Origin: Microcoleus sp. CAWBG506
GTDB lineage: Bacteria; Cyanobacteriota; Cyanobacteriia; Cyanobacteriales; Microcoleaceae
Reading direction: 5' to 3'
DNA: 64,000 nt
Assembly: GCA_020883125.1 (NCBI GenBank)
Contig: JAHREW010000002.1
Span: forward strand, 142,040 to 206,039
Both the position numbers and the translations under genes were made by a program. Shown here one piece after another: positions 1 to 7,876 of this stretch; position 1 is the first letter of the stretch, and each line of letters begins with the position of its first letter. The notes beneath the pieces are model-generated. The model made no database searches. It was not told where the DNA came from and saw only the letters and a program-made list of their open reading frames with translations.

Positions 1-280
1 GCCCCTACATTGGGCTGGGGCGGGTTTATGAGATTGTTGGTTTTTGACCATTATGGTTGGTAAAATCAGCCCCTACATTGGGCTGGGGCGGGTTTATGAG
101 ATTGTTGGTTTTTGACCATTATGGTTGGTAAAATCAGCCCCTACATTGGGCTGGGGCGGGTTTATGAGATTGTTGGTTTTTGACCATTATGGTTGGTAAA
201 ACCCGCCCCTACATTGGGCTGGGGCGGGTTTATGAGATTGTTGGTTTTTGACCATTATGGTTGGTAAAACCCGCCCCTAC
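1..280. repeat. 68-bp tandem repeat array
   Basis: Four near-identical 68-bp units start at 1, 69, 137 and 205, with a partial fifth at 273. Each unit carries the block GCCCCTACATTGGGCTGGGG, then a T-rich middle and TGGTTGGTAAAA. The first three units end in TCA and the last ones in CCC, so the units are not quite identical. 68 is not a multiple of three and no frame is open through the array, so this is intergenic DNA. The array probably continues to the left of the window. Confidence 0.95.
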
Positions 281-310
281 AGGGATTTACAATTATTTAA
301 GTTGCGGAAA

Positions 311-1195
311 CTACACAAATTCTCCTTTAGCAACCATCACCACTTTTCCACCTACCAACACTTCTATTTTTTCTTCATTTTTCGCTGATTTCAACAACAG
401 TAGCGAAGGTCGATCGATCTCATAACCTTGCTCAACTCTCACATTAATCTTTTCTGCCCTATAATAAGCATATTCGACCAAATATCCAGCCAAACAGCCA
501 TTTGCACTCCCGGTGGCCGGATCTTCGGGAATTCCTAAAGAATGGGCAAAAACTCGGACGCTCAAGTCATTAATATCATTGTAAGTTTCTGGACAAAATA
601 TCAAAATTTCTTTGGATTCTGTCGTCTCAATCAGCTTAAAATATTGATCTAAGTTGACTTTAGCTTTCTTGAGCGAGGCTAGATTTTTGAGAGGTACTAT
701 TATAAATGGTACTCCTGTGGAAACTTCTTGAATTGGGAATCTCTCGTCTATTTCATCGAGTTCTAAATTCAGCACTATTGCGAGTGTTTCGGCTGATAAC
801 ACTTGACCAAAGGTAGGGGATTTTTGTCGCATCCATAAAATATCAGTCGCTGCATTTTGATAGCTGAAAGTAACTGGAATTTGACCAACGGCTAGATTTA
901 AAATAACTTGTTCTACAGGTTTGTTGATAATCTGTTGCTGCAAAACGAATGCTGTTCCTAATGTGGGATGACCGGCAAAGGGCAATTCTTTTTTTGGGGT
1001 GAATATCCGCACATCGTAGCCGCCGTTTTGTGGTTGGGGCGATCGCACAAACGTAGTTTCTGAATAATTGATTTCCCTGGCTATCATCAGCATTTCGCTT
1101 TCAGATAGATCCGCCACTCCCGCACCGCAAAAGACAGCTAGCTGGTTGCCAGCATATTTTGACTCGGCAAACACGTCAACTATATAAAAATTCAT
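311..1195 (-). CDS. PhzF family isomerase-like protein
   Basis: A 294-residue protein of the PhzF family, which has the diaminopimelate-epimerase fold with two similar halves around an active-site cleft. Motifs seen are GNQLAVF near residue 16, the conserved glutamate Glu46 in NYSETTFV (the catalytic acid of PhzF), FAGHPTLGT near 74 and EDPATGSANG near 224. Length is normal for the family. No other phenazine genes are nearby, so a role in phenazine synthesis is unlikely. The family is widespread and most members have no known substrate. The ATG at 1195 is the first start that keeps the N-terminal strand FYIVDVFA; no strong ribosome binding site is visible. The gene is transcribed away from the manC-like gene with a 105-bp shared upstream region. 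Confidence 0.9.
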   Translation of the reverse strand: MNFYIVDVFAESKYAGNQLAVFCGAGVADLSESEMLMIAREINYSETTFVRSPQPQNGGYDVRIFTPKKELPFAGHPTLGTAFVLQQQIINKPVEQVILNLAVGQIPVTFSYQNAATDILWMRQKSPTFGQVLSAETLAIVLNLELDEIDERFPIQEVSTGVPFIIVPLKNLASLKKAKVNLDQYFKLIETTESKEILIFCPETYNDINDLSVRVFAHSLGIPEDPATGSANGCLAGYLVEYAYYRAEKINVRVEQGYEIDRPSLLLLKSAKNEEKIEVLVGGKVVMVAKGEFV

Positions 1196-1300
1196 AATTA
1201 GGTTTCAGGCAAAAGTCGATCGCCCACTGATTATCTCACCATCGTTTGCATCCCTCAAGCTATCAAGGCAAAATAGATGTGAACTGTTTAACCTCAAATC

Positions 1301-2362
1301 ATGACCAGAACCTTAATTCCTGTGATTCTCGCCGGCGGTAAAGGCGAACGTTTTTGGCCGCTAAGTCGCAAGCAGCGCCCCAAGCAGTTTTTGAGTCTCG
1401 ATGGTAGCGGTAAGAGTTTGCTGCAAGCTACTGCTGAAAGACTATTAACATTAGGTAACGGCTGGGAAGATTTGTGGGTAGTAACGTCAGAAATGTTGGC
1501 CGAGGGTGTGCGCGAACAGTTACCGCTGCTACCTCCTGAGAATTTGCTGGCGGAACCGGAGGGGAGGGATACTGCGCCTGCGGTGGCTTGGACGGCTATA
1601 GAAACGGCTAAGCGTTACGGTGAGGATGCGGTTGTCGGGTTTTTCCCGGCGGATCACTGGATTGGGGAACCGGAGGAGTTTGAGAAGACTTTGGCGGCGG
1701 CGGCGGATTTGGCGAAAAATCAGGATGCGATCGCCACTTTGGGAGTCAAACCGAGTTATGCTTCCACTGGTTATGGCTACATCGAACAAGGGGAGGAAAT
1801 CGGCAGTTTTGGCGGTTTTCCTGCGTACCGCGTCGCCCGGTTTACCGAAAAGCCCGATCGCGCCACCGCTGAGGAATTTGTAACCAGCGGCAAATTTAGT
1901 TGGAATGGCGGAATTTTTGTGTTTCGAGTTGGCACTGTCTTGACAGAATTGCGAAATTATGTACCGGAAATGATGGCTGCTTTAGAAGCAAAAGGTGCTG
2001 CTGCTTATTCCCAATTGCCGAAAATTAGTATCGATTACGCGCTGATGGAAAAGACGCAAAAAGCCTGTGTTTTGCCTGTAGGCTTTAGTTGGGACGATTT
2101 GGGAGATTGGAATGCGATCGCCCGTTTGCTGCAAGGAGACAAACCGAATGTGGAATTAGCAAAACATATCGGAATTGATACGAAGGGCGCGATTTTTTAT
2201 GCAGCGGATGAGAATGAAGTAATTGTCACCATTGGTTTAGAAGATGTGGTAGTTGTCAGAGATGGCAATGTGACTTTGATTGTGAAAAAAGAGAGAACCC
2301 AGGAGATTAAACAGGTAATTAAGGTATTGGGAGAAGATGAGAAATTGCAAGATTTATTGTAA
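1301..2362 (+). CDS. manC: mannose-1-phosphate guanylyltransferase
   Basis: Makes GDP-mannose from GTP and mannose-1-phosphate, the precursor for GDP-fucose and mannose-containing polysaccharides. The 353-residue protein has the nucleotidyltransferase signature GGKGERFWPLSRKQRPKQF at residues 12-30, the metal/nucleotide motif FFPADHWI near 114, TEKP near 182 and SWDDLGDWNAI near 263. It stops after this catalytic domain plus a short left-handed-helix region. It lacks the C-terminal cupin isomerase domain of the bifunctional ManC/AlgA enzymes, so it should be monofunctional. GDP-fucose made downstream of this step is used for myxoxanthophyll in some cyanobacteria, and cruF/cruG occur 28 kb away, but a link is only inferred. 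Confidence 0.9.
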   Translation: MTRTLIPVILAGGKGERFWPLSRKQRPKQFLSLDGSGKSLLQATAERLLTLGNGWEDLWVVTSEMLAEGVREQLPLLPPENLLAEPEGRDTAPAVAWTAIETAKRYGEDAVVGFFPADHWIGEPEEFEKTLAAAADLAKNQDAIATLGVKPSYASTGYGYIEQGEEIGSFGGFPAYRVARFTEKPDRATAEEFVTSGKFSWNGGIFVFRVGTVLTELRNYVPEMMAALEAKGAAAYSQLPKISIDYALMEKTQKACVLPVGFSWDDLGDWNAIARLLQGDKPNVELAKHIGIDTKGAIFYAADENEVIVTIGLEDVVVVRDGNVTLIVKKERTQEIKQVIKVLGEDEKLQDLL

Positions 2363-2370
2363 ATAACTGA

Positions 2371-2390
2371 GGACACGGCAATGCCGTGTC
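2371..2390. repeat. GACACGGCA-TGCCGTGTC palindrome
   Basis: A 19-bp perfect palindrome around a single central base, nine bases after the manC-like stop codon. The same core occurs at least ten more times in the window (17950, 17990, 30559, 30606, 30660, 30709, 37860, 37940, 40759, 40792), often in pairs. It has the size and spread of a REP-like element. Confidence 0.85.
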
Positions 2391-2552
2391 TCTATCCCAA
2401 AACGATCGCGAATTATATCGTTTCCCGTTGCATCGGAATGGTTTAACCGGATCTAGAACGCTCCAGAACAAAGAGGGAGATGGGGGACTGGACAAAGATG
2501 GTTGGATTATTGACCAGTAACAATAAAGAGTATCGAGCAAAATATTTAGAGT

Positions 2553-2591
2553 TCATTCTCAAATTTTAGCTGTGCCAAAATTTGAGAATGA
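2553..2591. terminator. 15-bp stem inverted repeat, probable bidirectional terminator
   Basis: TCATTCTCAAATTTT (2553-2567) pairs perfectly with AAAATTTGAGAATGA (2577-2591) around a 9-base loop. The A/T tracts at the inner ends and the position between two convergent genes suggest transcription termination in both directions. The T-run is inside the stem, so this is not a textbook intrinsic terminator. Confidence 0.5.
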
Positions 2592-2693
2592 TATCCCCCA
2601 GGGAGAGAGGGGAGAAATTAGCCACTAAAATCAAAAAGGGGGCGAGTCACCCGGATTTGGGATGAAACACCCCTACAGTTACCAGAATTGATG

Positions 2694-4439
2694 TTAAACC
2701 TTAGCCTCAACCCAAACAGTCAGCCCTTCAACCCTCAAACCTTTGCCGCGACTCCCGCAATATTGACCGTTAGAAGTTGTGGGAGTATCGCCGATATTCT
2801 GAATGTGAGCAGTGTAAAGTACGTTGTATTTATCAGCCTCGGCCCCCGTTAGCCGCACCGCAAATCCTTCAATCCGCTTAGCTTTTCCCCGGAATCCTGC
2901 TAACTCTCCTTCTTCGATCCAAGCGGTATCGCCAACACCTTCGACGTGGGCCATGTACTGCAATTTGAGACCGGCGACGGGAGGGTCTATTTTAATCTGA
3001 AACCCTTCGACGCGACGCTTTTGAGCGCGAGTGCCGGCATATTCTCGATCGCTAAAAGTGCGATCGCCAATTCCTTGAATATGTGTTAACACTTTTAAGC
3101 TGACTGGTTGGGCTGGTTGAGCCTTGGCTGATGGCACAACCCAAACTGTGATACCCTCTACTCTCAATGCTTTCCCGCGAGTGCCACAATATTCGCCGTT
3201 GGAGGCTACTTTGGTGTCGCCGATATTCTGAATGTGAGCATTGTAAAATATGTCGTATTTACTAGCTGCGTCCCCGCTCAATCGCAGAGCAAATCCTTCA
3301 ATTCGTTTCCCCTTACCCCGGAAACCTGCTAATTCCTGTTCGCTCACCCAAGGAGTGTCGCCGACACCTTCAACGTGAGCCATATACTCGACTTTTAAGC
3401 CGGGAATTGCTGGCTCTAAATTCACTTGAAATCCTTCAACGCGCCGCCCTTGAGCTTTGGTTCCTGCGTATTGTTGAGAAGCAAAAGTGCGATCGCCAAT
3501 TCCCTGAATGTGCACCAAAACTTTTAATCCCAAAGCCCCCTCTACGGGCGCTGGTGAAGCCCCTGTCGGTGCCCCAAAGACAATGTTCCCGGTGCTTTTT
3601 GTCTGGAGAGATTTAGGCATTTCCATGCTGGGAACAATAATCACCTCGTGCATGGGGGCTGAGGGTGCGGGTGATTCCAAAATTTTGATATCTGGCACCA
3701 CTGCAACTTGTTTCGGGGGCGCGACCTTTCCCGACGGGATGACGATGACTTCTGGTAAGGGTTCAGCAACTGCTGCTGGTACGGGTTTAACAGTGGCTGG
3801 TGGGGCTATTTTAGGGGCGATTTGTGTCTCGGTAACGGTCAATTTGCCTCTGGAAATGGCAACAGCTATTTGTTTACCAAAGGCGGCGCTGACGATTTCT
3901 TCCAGGATGACCCACTGTTCGTCATTTAGTTTATCTTGTTGTTCGACGAGGGTGAGCACTGCCGCCACTGGGTGTTTGCCGCTGACTAAGGATTCTGCAT
4001 CGGAGTGCAGTTGGGTTGGGGTTGATTCGGCAATGGCGCGCTGAAGCTCGCGGGCTTTACTATGTACTGATTGTAGTGGCCCAAAGTCGCTTTGTTCCCG
4101 GTGGGCGATCGCTAGTACTCGATCGAGCGCTGTTAGGGCTTGGGAGCGAATTTCTGCTTTCCCTTCAGAAGCTGCGATCGTCTGGACTAAGTTTTGAATT
4201 TCTTGGAGGGAGGTAATTTCTCCGGGTACTAGGGCACTTTTGCTGAGTTCGAGAGCTTGTTTTTGGACGACGAAAAAATTGCGACTGTAACTTACTATTT
4301 CTTGCAGCAAGTTTTCTGACGGAGGAAGACCGGATTGTTGGAGTTGTTTGGCGGAGTGTGCGAGTCGATCTGCCAAACTAGGATAGGTTTCCGATAGTCC
4401 GGCAATTTGTTCTAGCAAATCTTTATGAGTTGGTTCCAT
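2694..4439 (-). CDS. ChW-repeat (clostridial hydrophobic-W type) protein
   Basis: A 581-residue protein of unknown function. The first 200 residues are helical and rich in Gln, Glu and Leu. A Pro/Ala/Val-rich linker follows, then about 276 residues made of six ChW-type repeats of about 46 residues. Each has a His-(Ile/Val)-(Gln/Glu)-x-(Ile/Val)-Gly-Asp core followed by AGTxAQxRRVEGF, AGFRGKxKRIEGF or CGTRGKxLRVEG. ChW repeats are known from surface proteins of clostridia and streptomycetes and are thought to act in protein or carbohydrate binding. No signal peptide is visible. I chose the ATG at 4439 (protein begins MEPTHKDLL). An in-frame ATG at 4604 would add 55 poorly protein-like residues and would overlap the CRP-type operator at 4568-4583, so the shorter form is favoured. 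Confidence 0.7.
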   Translation of the reverse strand: MEPTHKDLLEQIAGLSETYPSLADRLAHSAKQLQQSGLPPSENLLQEIVSYSRNFFVVQKQALELSKSALVPGEITSLQEIQNLVQTIAASEGKAEIRSQALTALDRVLAIAHREQSDFGPLQSVHSKARELQRAIAESTPTQLHSDAESLVSGKHPVAAVLTLVEQQDKLNDEQWVILEEIVSAAFGKQIAVAISRGKLTVTETQIAPKIAPPATVKPVPAAVAEPLPEVIVIPSGKVAPPKQVAVVPDIKILESPAPSAPMHEVIIVPSMEMPKSLQTKSTGNIVFGAPTGASPAPVEGALGLKVLVHIQGIGDRTFASQQYAGTKAQGRRVEGFQVNLEPAIPGLKVEYMAHVEGVGDTPWVSEQELAGFRGKGKRIEGFALRLSGDAASKYDIFYNAHIQNIGDTKVASNGEYCGTRGKALRVEGITVWVVPSAKAQPAQPVSLKVLTHIQGIGDRTFSDREYAGTRAQKRRVEGFQIKIDPPVAGLKLQYMAHVEGVGDTAWIEEGELAGFRGKAKRIEGFAVRLTGAEADKYNVLYTAHIQNIGDTPTTSNGQYCGSRGKGLRVEGLTVWVEAKV

Positions 4440-4567
4440 AGTCTGTCGTAAATATTTAACTTGCTGATTATAGACGTTGAGTGTCCTTGAGAGTGCCACA
4501 GATAGAATGCCCAAGCACTTCTGGCTTCGGCGGAACCCAGATTTTTCTTGCCATCCCTCCAGGCTAT

Positions 4568-4583
4568 TGTGATCTAAGTCACA
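4568..4583. promoter_or_regulatory. perfect CRP/SyCRP1-type operator
   Basis: TGTGATCTAAGTCACA matches the CRP half-sites TGTGA-N6-TCACA with no mismatch. It lies between divergent genes, 129 bp upstream of the ChW gene start and 99 bp upstream of the small gene at 4682. Cyanobacterial SyCRP1 is known to bind this consensus with cAMP. Which of the two genes it controls cannot be told from sequence. Another TCACA half-site occurs just downstream near 4600. Confidence 0.65.
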
Positions 4584-4681
4584 TCTAGCTCCATTGCTAG
4601 TCACAGTTTACAACTGTTGCAGTCACTGCATAAATGCCACAATGTCACACAAACTAGACCTTACCCGTCACCGTCAAATCC

Positions 4682-4963
4682 ATGGCTATTGTCGATACTG
4701 AAGCTACCCCAATGTTGAAAGCAATAAGTTTTATGGTAATGATTCGCGACCTTGCCCAACAAGCTATGACCATCGGTTATCTGACTATTGAAGCAGAAAA
4801 TCTCTTGCGCCGGATGCTAACCACCACCACCTATGAATTAGAAGACTTAAATGCTTTTATGACTTTGCAGCTAGCAACTATGTCTGGACTGGTGAAACAA
4901 GAGTCTCGTGAATTGAGAGAATCTCAATACTTTTCTGAAGTTGTCTCTAAGACTTCCAATTAG
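4682..4963 (+). CDS. small conserved cyanobacterial protein (paralogue 1)
   Basis: A 93-residue helical protein with no recognised domain. Its core (IRDLAQQAMTIGYLTIEAEN, then YELEDLNAFMTLQLATMSG and VKQESREL) aligns over most of its length with the next gene, so the two are tandem paralogues. Many filamentous cyanobacteria carry short proteins of this kind, to my recollection, and their function is unknown. The start is uncertain: ATG at 4682 has no clear ribosome binding site, and the internal ATGs at 4733 and 4739 align better with the paralogue start. It lies 99 bp downstream of a CRP-type operator and could be regulated by it. Confidence 0.65.
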   Translation: MAIVDTEATPMLKAISFMVMIRDLAQQAMTIGYLTIEAENLLRRMLTTTTYELEDLNAFMTLQLATMSGLVKQESRELRESQYFSEVVSKTSN

Positions 4964-5013
4964 GAATTAATCGACTGTTTGTACATTGAGAATTAGTAAG
5001 GAATCTGGAAATC

Positions 5014-5226
5014 ATGGTGATTCGTGACGTTGTAAAAAAAGCTATTGCGGCTGGATATCTGACCTTGGAAGCTGAAAATGAAATAGCGCACGTTTTCTCG
5101 TCAGCGAAATGCGACTTGGAAGATTTGAATGCTTTTATGAGTTTGCAGTTGGCGGCGATGGCTGGCCGTGTGAAGCAACAATCTATGGAATCGATTGACT
5201 TGGAAGACAATTCTGAGCTGGGTTAA
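5014..5226 (+). CDS. small conserved cyanobacterial protein (paralogue 2)
   Basis: A 70-residue protein without a known function. It repeats the layout of the preceding gene: VIRDVVKKAIAAGYLTLEAEN, then CDLEDLNAFMSLQLAAMAG and VKQQSME. An AAGGA ribosome binding site at about 4999 supports the ATG at 5014. It is 50 bp downstream of paralogue 1 on the same strand, so the two probably form one transcript that arose by gene duplication. The C-terminus is acidic (IDLEDNSELG). Confidence 0.65.
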   Translation: MVIRDVVKKAIAAGYLTLEAENEIAHVFSSAKCDLEDLNAFMSLQLAAMAGRVKQQSMESIDLEDNSELG

Positions 5227-5373
5227 AAAAATTGGTAATAGGTACACAATATAAGTTCGGTTACGTTGTCGGGGAAAGCGAGCTCGATACAATTTCGCCC
5301 GCTTTCGCACAATTTGGGTGTCAACTGAAACAGTTGACTTGATGCAATCGAAAAGTTAACTGCTTATCTGTAT

Positions 5374-5592
5374 TCAGTCGATCGAGATTGACTGAGGTCC
5401 GTTAGTTGACGGGTTGCTGGTTTCGCTGGCGGGTGGTGTGTAGGAAGTTGAACCCGCTTGCTCATCAATCCAGCTTTTAACTGGGTCTTCCTGAAGATTA
5501 AGTCGTAGCAGGCCCGACACAAATCCGCCCGTAAATGCGATCGGCTGTTGGAACAATTCTTTGACTACCGGGATGAGTTCGTCGAGGAACAT
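5374..5592 (-). CDS. small conserved cyanobacterial protein
   Basis: A 72-residue protein. The first 45 residues (MFLDELIPVVKELFQQPIAF, then GGFVSGLLRLNLQEDPVKSW) look conserved and amphipathic, followed by a Ser/Thr/Pro-rich tail. The upstream sequence reads AAGGAG about 8 bases before the ATG, a strong ribosome binding site, which supports translation despite the small size. I know of similar short cyanobacterial proteins but not of a function. Membrane association through the hydrophobic GGFVSGLL segment is possible. Confidence 0.6.
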   Translation of the reverse strand: MFLDELIPVVKELFQQPIAFTGGFVSGLLRLNLQEDPVKSWIDEQAGSTSYTPPASETSNPSTNGPQSISID

Positions 5593-5744
5593 TCAAGATT
5601 CTCCTTGTGCTACTGTGATGATACTGTTAATTAATCTTAACTGTTTTTGATAAAAGTTAAGTAACAGCCGGGAAGTCCCAATGTAGTAAGTTCTAGCCTA
5701 TTCGGGTAATACCTTCTGCTCTCTCAATTTCCTAGAAAAATTTT

Positions 5745-6533
5745 ATGTGCCGTTTGCTTGGCTATCTCGGCGGGCCGATTTTACTCGATTCTCTTCTGTA
5801 CAAGCCGGAACATTCCTTAATTGTGCAGAGTTACCAACCCCGCGAAATGACTTCAGGTCTACTCAATGCTGACGGTTTTGGCATTGGTTGGTATCACTCC
5901 CACCTAGATACAGACCCGTTTGTCTATAAAAATATACAACCAATTTGGAGCGACATCAACCTTCCGAGTATCAGTCGATACGTGGAATCGGGATGTGCTC
6001 TCGCCTATGTGCGCAGTGCAACGGTGGGACAAGCTGTGGATTTGAGCAACTGTCAGCCTTTTGAGTACAACCGTCTGATGTTTGTTCACAACGGCTTTGT
6101 GAAGAATTTTCGGCAAAGTCTTTACAGACCAATTCGCGATCGCCTCAACGATGCTACTTATCAATTAATTAATGGTACTACAGATTCCGAGCATATTTTT
6201 GGTCTGTTTGTCAATGAATTGACAGCGCCAAATATGACTCTAGAAGTGGCTTTACGAAATGCACTAGCAAGTTTGGCAGAACTGGCAAACTTCAATGGAG
6301 TTGAATTTTCAGCTAATATAATTGTCAGCGATGGAAACCAGCTAGTTGCCTCTCGCTTTGCTTCCAAAAAGGCTCCTCCCTCCCTCTATTGGCTGCGGGA
6401 CGATCCGAATTTTCCAGAAGCTGTGATTATTGCTTCGGAACCTTTATTTGTTGGCAATTGGCATCAGTGTCCACCACAAAGTATTATCAGTACGGGAAAA
6501 GACGGTGAACTCAAAATCAATTCAATCTTGTAG
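5745..6533 (+). CDS. egtC: class II glutamine amidotransferase, EgtC-type
   Basis: In ergothioneine synthesis EgtC removes the glutamyl group from the gamma-glutamyl-cysteinyl-histidine sulfoxide conjugate made by EgtB. The 262-residue protein begins MCRLLGYLG, leaving Cys2 as the N-terminal nucleophile after methionine removal. It has the Ntn-hydrolase motifs NADGFGIGWY near residue 42 and FVHNGFVKNF near 111. Its position directly before egtB and egtD separates it from other members of this amidotransferase class. Its presence suggests the gamma-glutamylcysteine route rather than direct use of cysteine by EgtB. The stop overlaps the likely egtB start, so translation is probably coupled. Confidence 0.85.
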   Translation: MCRLLGYLGGPILLDSLLYKPEHSLIVQSYQPREMTSGLLNADGFGIGWYHSHLDTDPFVYKNIQPIWSDINLPSISRYVESGCALAYVRSATVGQAVDLSNCQPFEYNRLMFVHNGFVKNFRQSLYRPIRDRLNDATYQLINGTTDSEHIFGLFVNELTAPNMTLEVALRNALASLAELANFNGVEFSANIIVSDGNQLVASRFASKKAPPSLYWLRDDPNFPEAVIIASEPLFVGNWHQCPPQSIISTGKDGELKINSIL

Positions 6534-7740
6534 AGAGGCTATTTATCGAGATTTGCAAGAGTGTCGTCGTGTCACTTTTGAGCTATTTTCAGGGATGAAT
6601 TACGATACTTTTTGTAGGCAAATTCATCCAGATTTTAGTCCGGTTGGCTGGCATTTAGGTCACATTGCTTATACGGAGGATTTGTGGCTATTGCAGAAAT
6701 GTGGTAAATTGCAACCAGTATTTCCTAAGTATCACAAGCTGTTTGCTGCTGATATTTTACCGAAGCAAGAACGGGTTTATTTGCCGAGTATTCCTGAAGT
6801 TGAATTATATCTGGATACGGTCCGAAAAAAGGTGCTGGATTATTGGGAAATAGCTCCCATTGCACAGCAAGAGCGTCTGTGGCAATTTATGATTCAACAT
6901 GAGAGTCAGCACTGCGAAACCGTGGCTTTTTTGTTGCAAATGCAGCAGGAGAGGGGCGAGGGAGAGAGGGAGCGACCAATTGCCGATGAATTGCCAATGC
7001 CCAATTCAGCGATTGAAATTCCGGCCGGGGAATTTTACATGGGAAGCGATCGCATTCAGGCTTTGGATAATGAGCGATCGCGCCACCTATGCTATTTGGA
7101 CACATACTCGATCGACCGCTATCCAGTTACTTGCGGTCAATACCGCCATTTCATGGCATCTGACGGCTATCACAACCCTCAGTGGTGGTCAGCAGAAGGT
7201 TGGAAATGGCTGCAATCTAATTTAGTTGATCGCCCGCTTTACTGGTCAGACAATCCCGCTAAGAACAATCACCCAGTTTGCGGTGTCAGTTGGTACGAAG
7301 CCCAAGCATACTGCAATTTCATCGGCAAGCGACTACCCACAGAATCGGAATGGGAAAAAGCAGCCAGTTGGGATGCAGTAAATCAAACTCAGCGCACCTA
7401 TCCTTGGGGAGAAGAATTACCGAATTCATCCCTATGCAACCACGGCAATAAGATTGGGAATACAGCCCCCGTTGATAATTTTCCCAAGGGAGCCAGTAGC
7501 TTTGGCTGCTGTGATATGTTAGGGAATGTTTGGGAGTGGACAGCTTCAACTTTTGATGCTTATCCAGGATTTGAAAGTTATCCTTATACTGGCTATTCTC
7601 AAGCATATTTCGATGGAGAACACCGAGTTTTAAAAGGAGGCAGTTGGGCGACTCATGCTGCATCCCTGCGATCGAGTTTTCGCAATTGGTATTATCCGGG
7701 AGTGCGACAAATTATCGCTGGTTTTCGGTGCGCTCAATGA
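6505..7740 (+). CDS. egtB: ergothioneine sulfoxide synthase EgtB
   Basis: Iron-dependent enzyme joining hercynine and a thiol (gamma-glutamylcysteine or cysteine) with oxygen. The N-terminal DinB-like domain carries the His ligands: WHLGHIAYTEDL near residue 50 and HESQHCET near 132. The C-terminal two thirds is a formylglycine-enzyme-like fold with GEFYMGSDR, RYPVTCGQY, GVSWYEAQAYC, RLPTESEWEKAA, GNVWEWTAS and LKGGSW, ending RSSFRNWYYPG-GFRC. The start is not certain. The frame is open back into egtC to a TTG at 6430, but residues before CREAIYRDL are not family-like. GTG at 6505 sits behind GGGAAAAG and gives a 411-residue protein that overlaps egtC by 29 bp. Confidence 0.88.
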   Translation: MNSKSIQSCREAIYRDLQECRRVTFELFSGMNYDTFCRQIHPDFSPVGWHLGHIAYTEDLWLLQKCGKLQPVFPKYHKLFAADILPKQERVYLPSIPEVELYLDTVRKKVLDYWEIAPIAQQERLWQFMIQHESQHCETVAFLLQMQQERGEGERERPIADELPMPNSAIEIPAGEFYMGSDRIQALDNERSRHLCYLDTYSIDRYPVTCGQYRHFMASDGYHNPQWWSAEGWKWLQSNLVDRPLYWSDNPAKNNHPVCGVSWYEAQAYCNFIGKRLPTESEWEKAASWDAVNQTQRTYPWGEELPNSSLCNHGNKIGNTAPVDNFPKGASSFGCCDMLGNVWEWTASTFDAYPGFESYPYTGYSQAYFDGEHRVLKGGSWATHAASLRSSFRNWYYPGVRQIIAGFRCAQ

Positions 7741-7794
7741 TTTTGGCTAATTGCTAAGTAATTGGGCACAAATGAATGTAACCTAACAAAGAGC

Positions 7795-7827
7795 AGAAAC
7801 CCGGTTCCTTTGAGAAACCGGGTTTCT
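7795..7827. repeat. AGAAACCCGGTT inverted repeat
   Basis: AGAAACCCGGTT (7795-7806) and AACCGGGTTTCT (7816-7827) form a 12-bp perfect stem with a 9-base loop between egtB and egtD. The same core occurs at 30474-30508 and at the ends of the two MITEs at 41758 and 43243, so it is a dispersed family. It could weaken read-through from egtB to egtD. Confidence 0.8.
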
Positions 7828-7876
7828 AGATGAGTGAATACGTGCTTTACCCATTAGTGCAGCTTAAATTTACGCT

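Larger units (their letters stand above)
2363..2693. other. gene-free stretch between convergent genes
   Basis: A 331-bp stretch between the convergent manC-like and ChW-repeat genes. It holds one copy of the ACGGCAATGCCGT palindrome at 2371-2390, a 15-bp perfect inverted repeat at 2553-2591, and G-rich repeat-like sequence at 2592-2680. No coding frame with family features was seen. Confidence 0.7.

Noticed and set aside
1-280. CRISPR array or coding repeat at the window start
   Set aside because: The units are identical over their whole 68 bp, with no variable spacer, and the period is not a multiple of three.
4440-4604. Longer N-terminus of the ChW protein from ATG 4604
   Set aside because: The added residues are not protein-like, and the extension runs through a perfect CRP-type operator.
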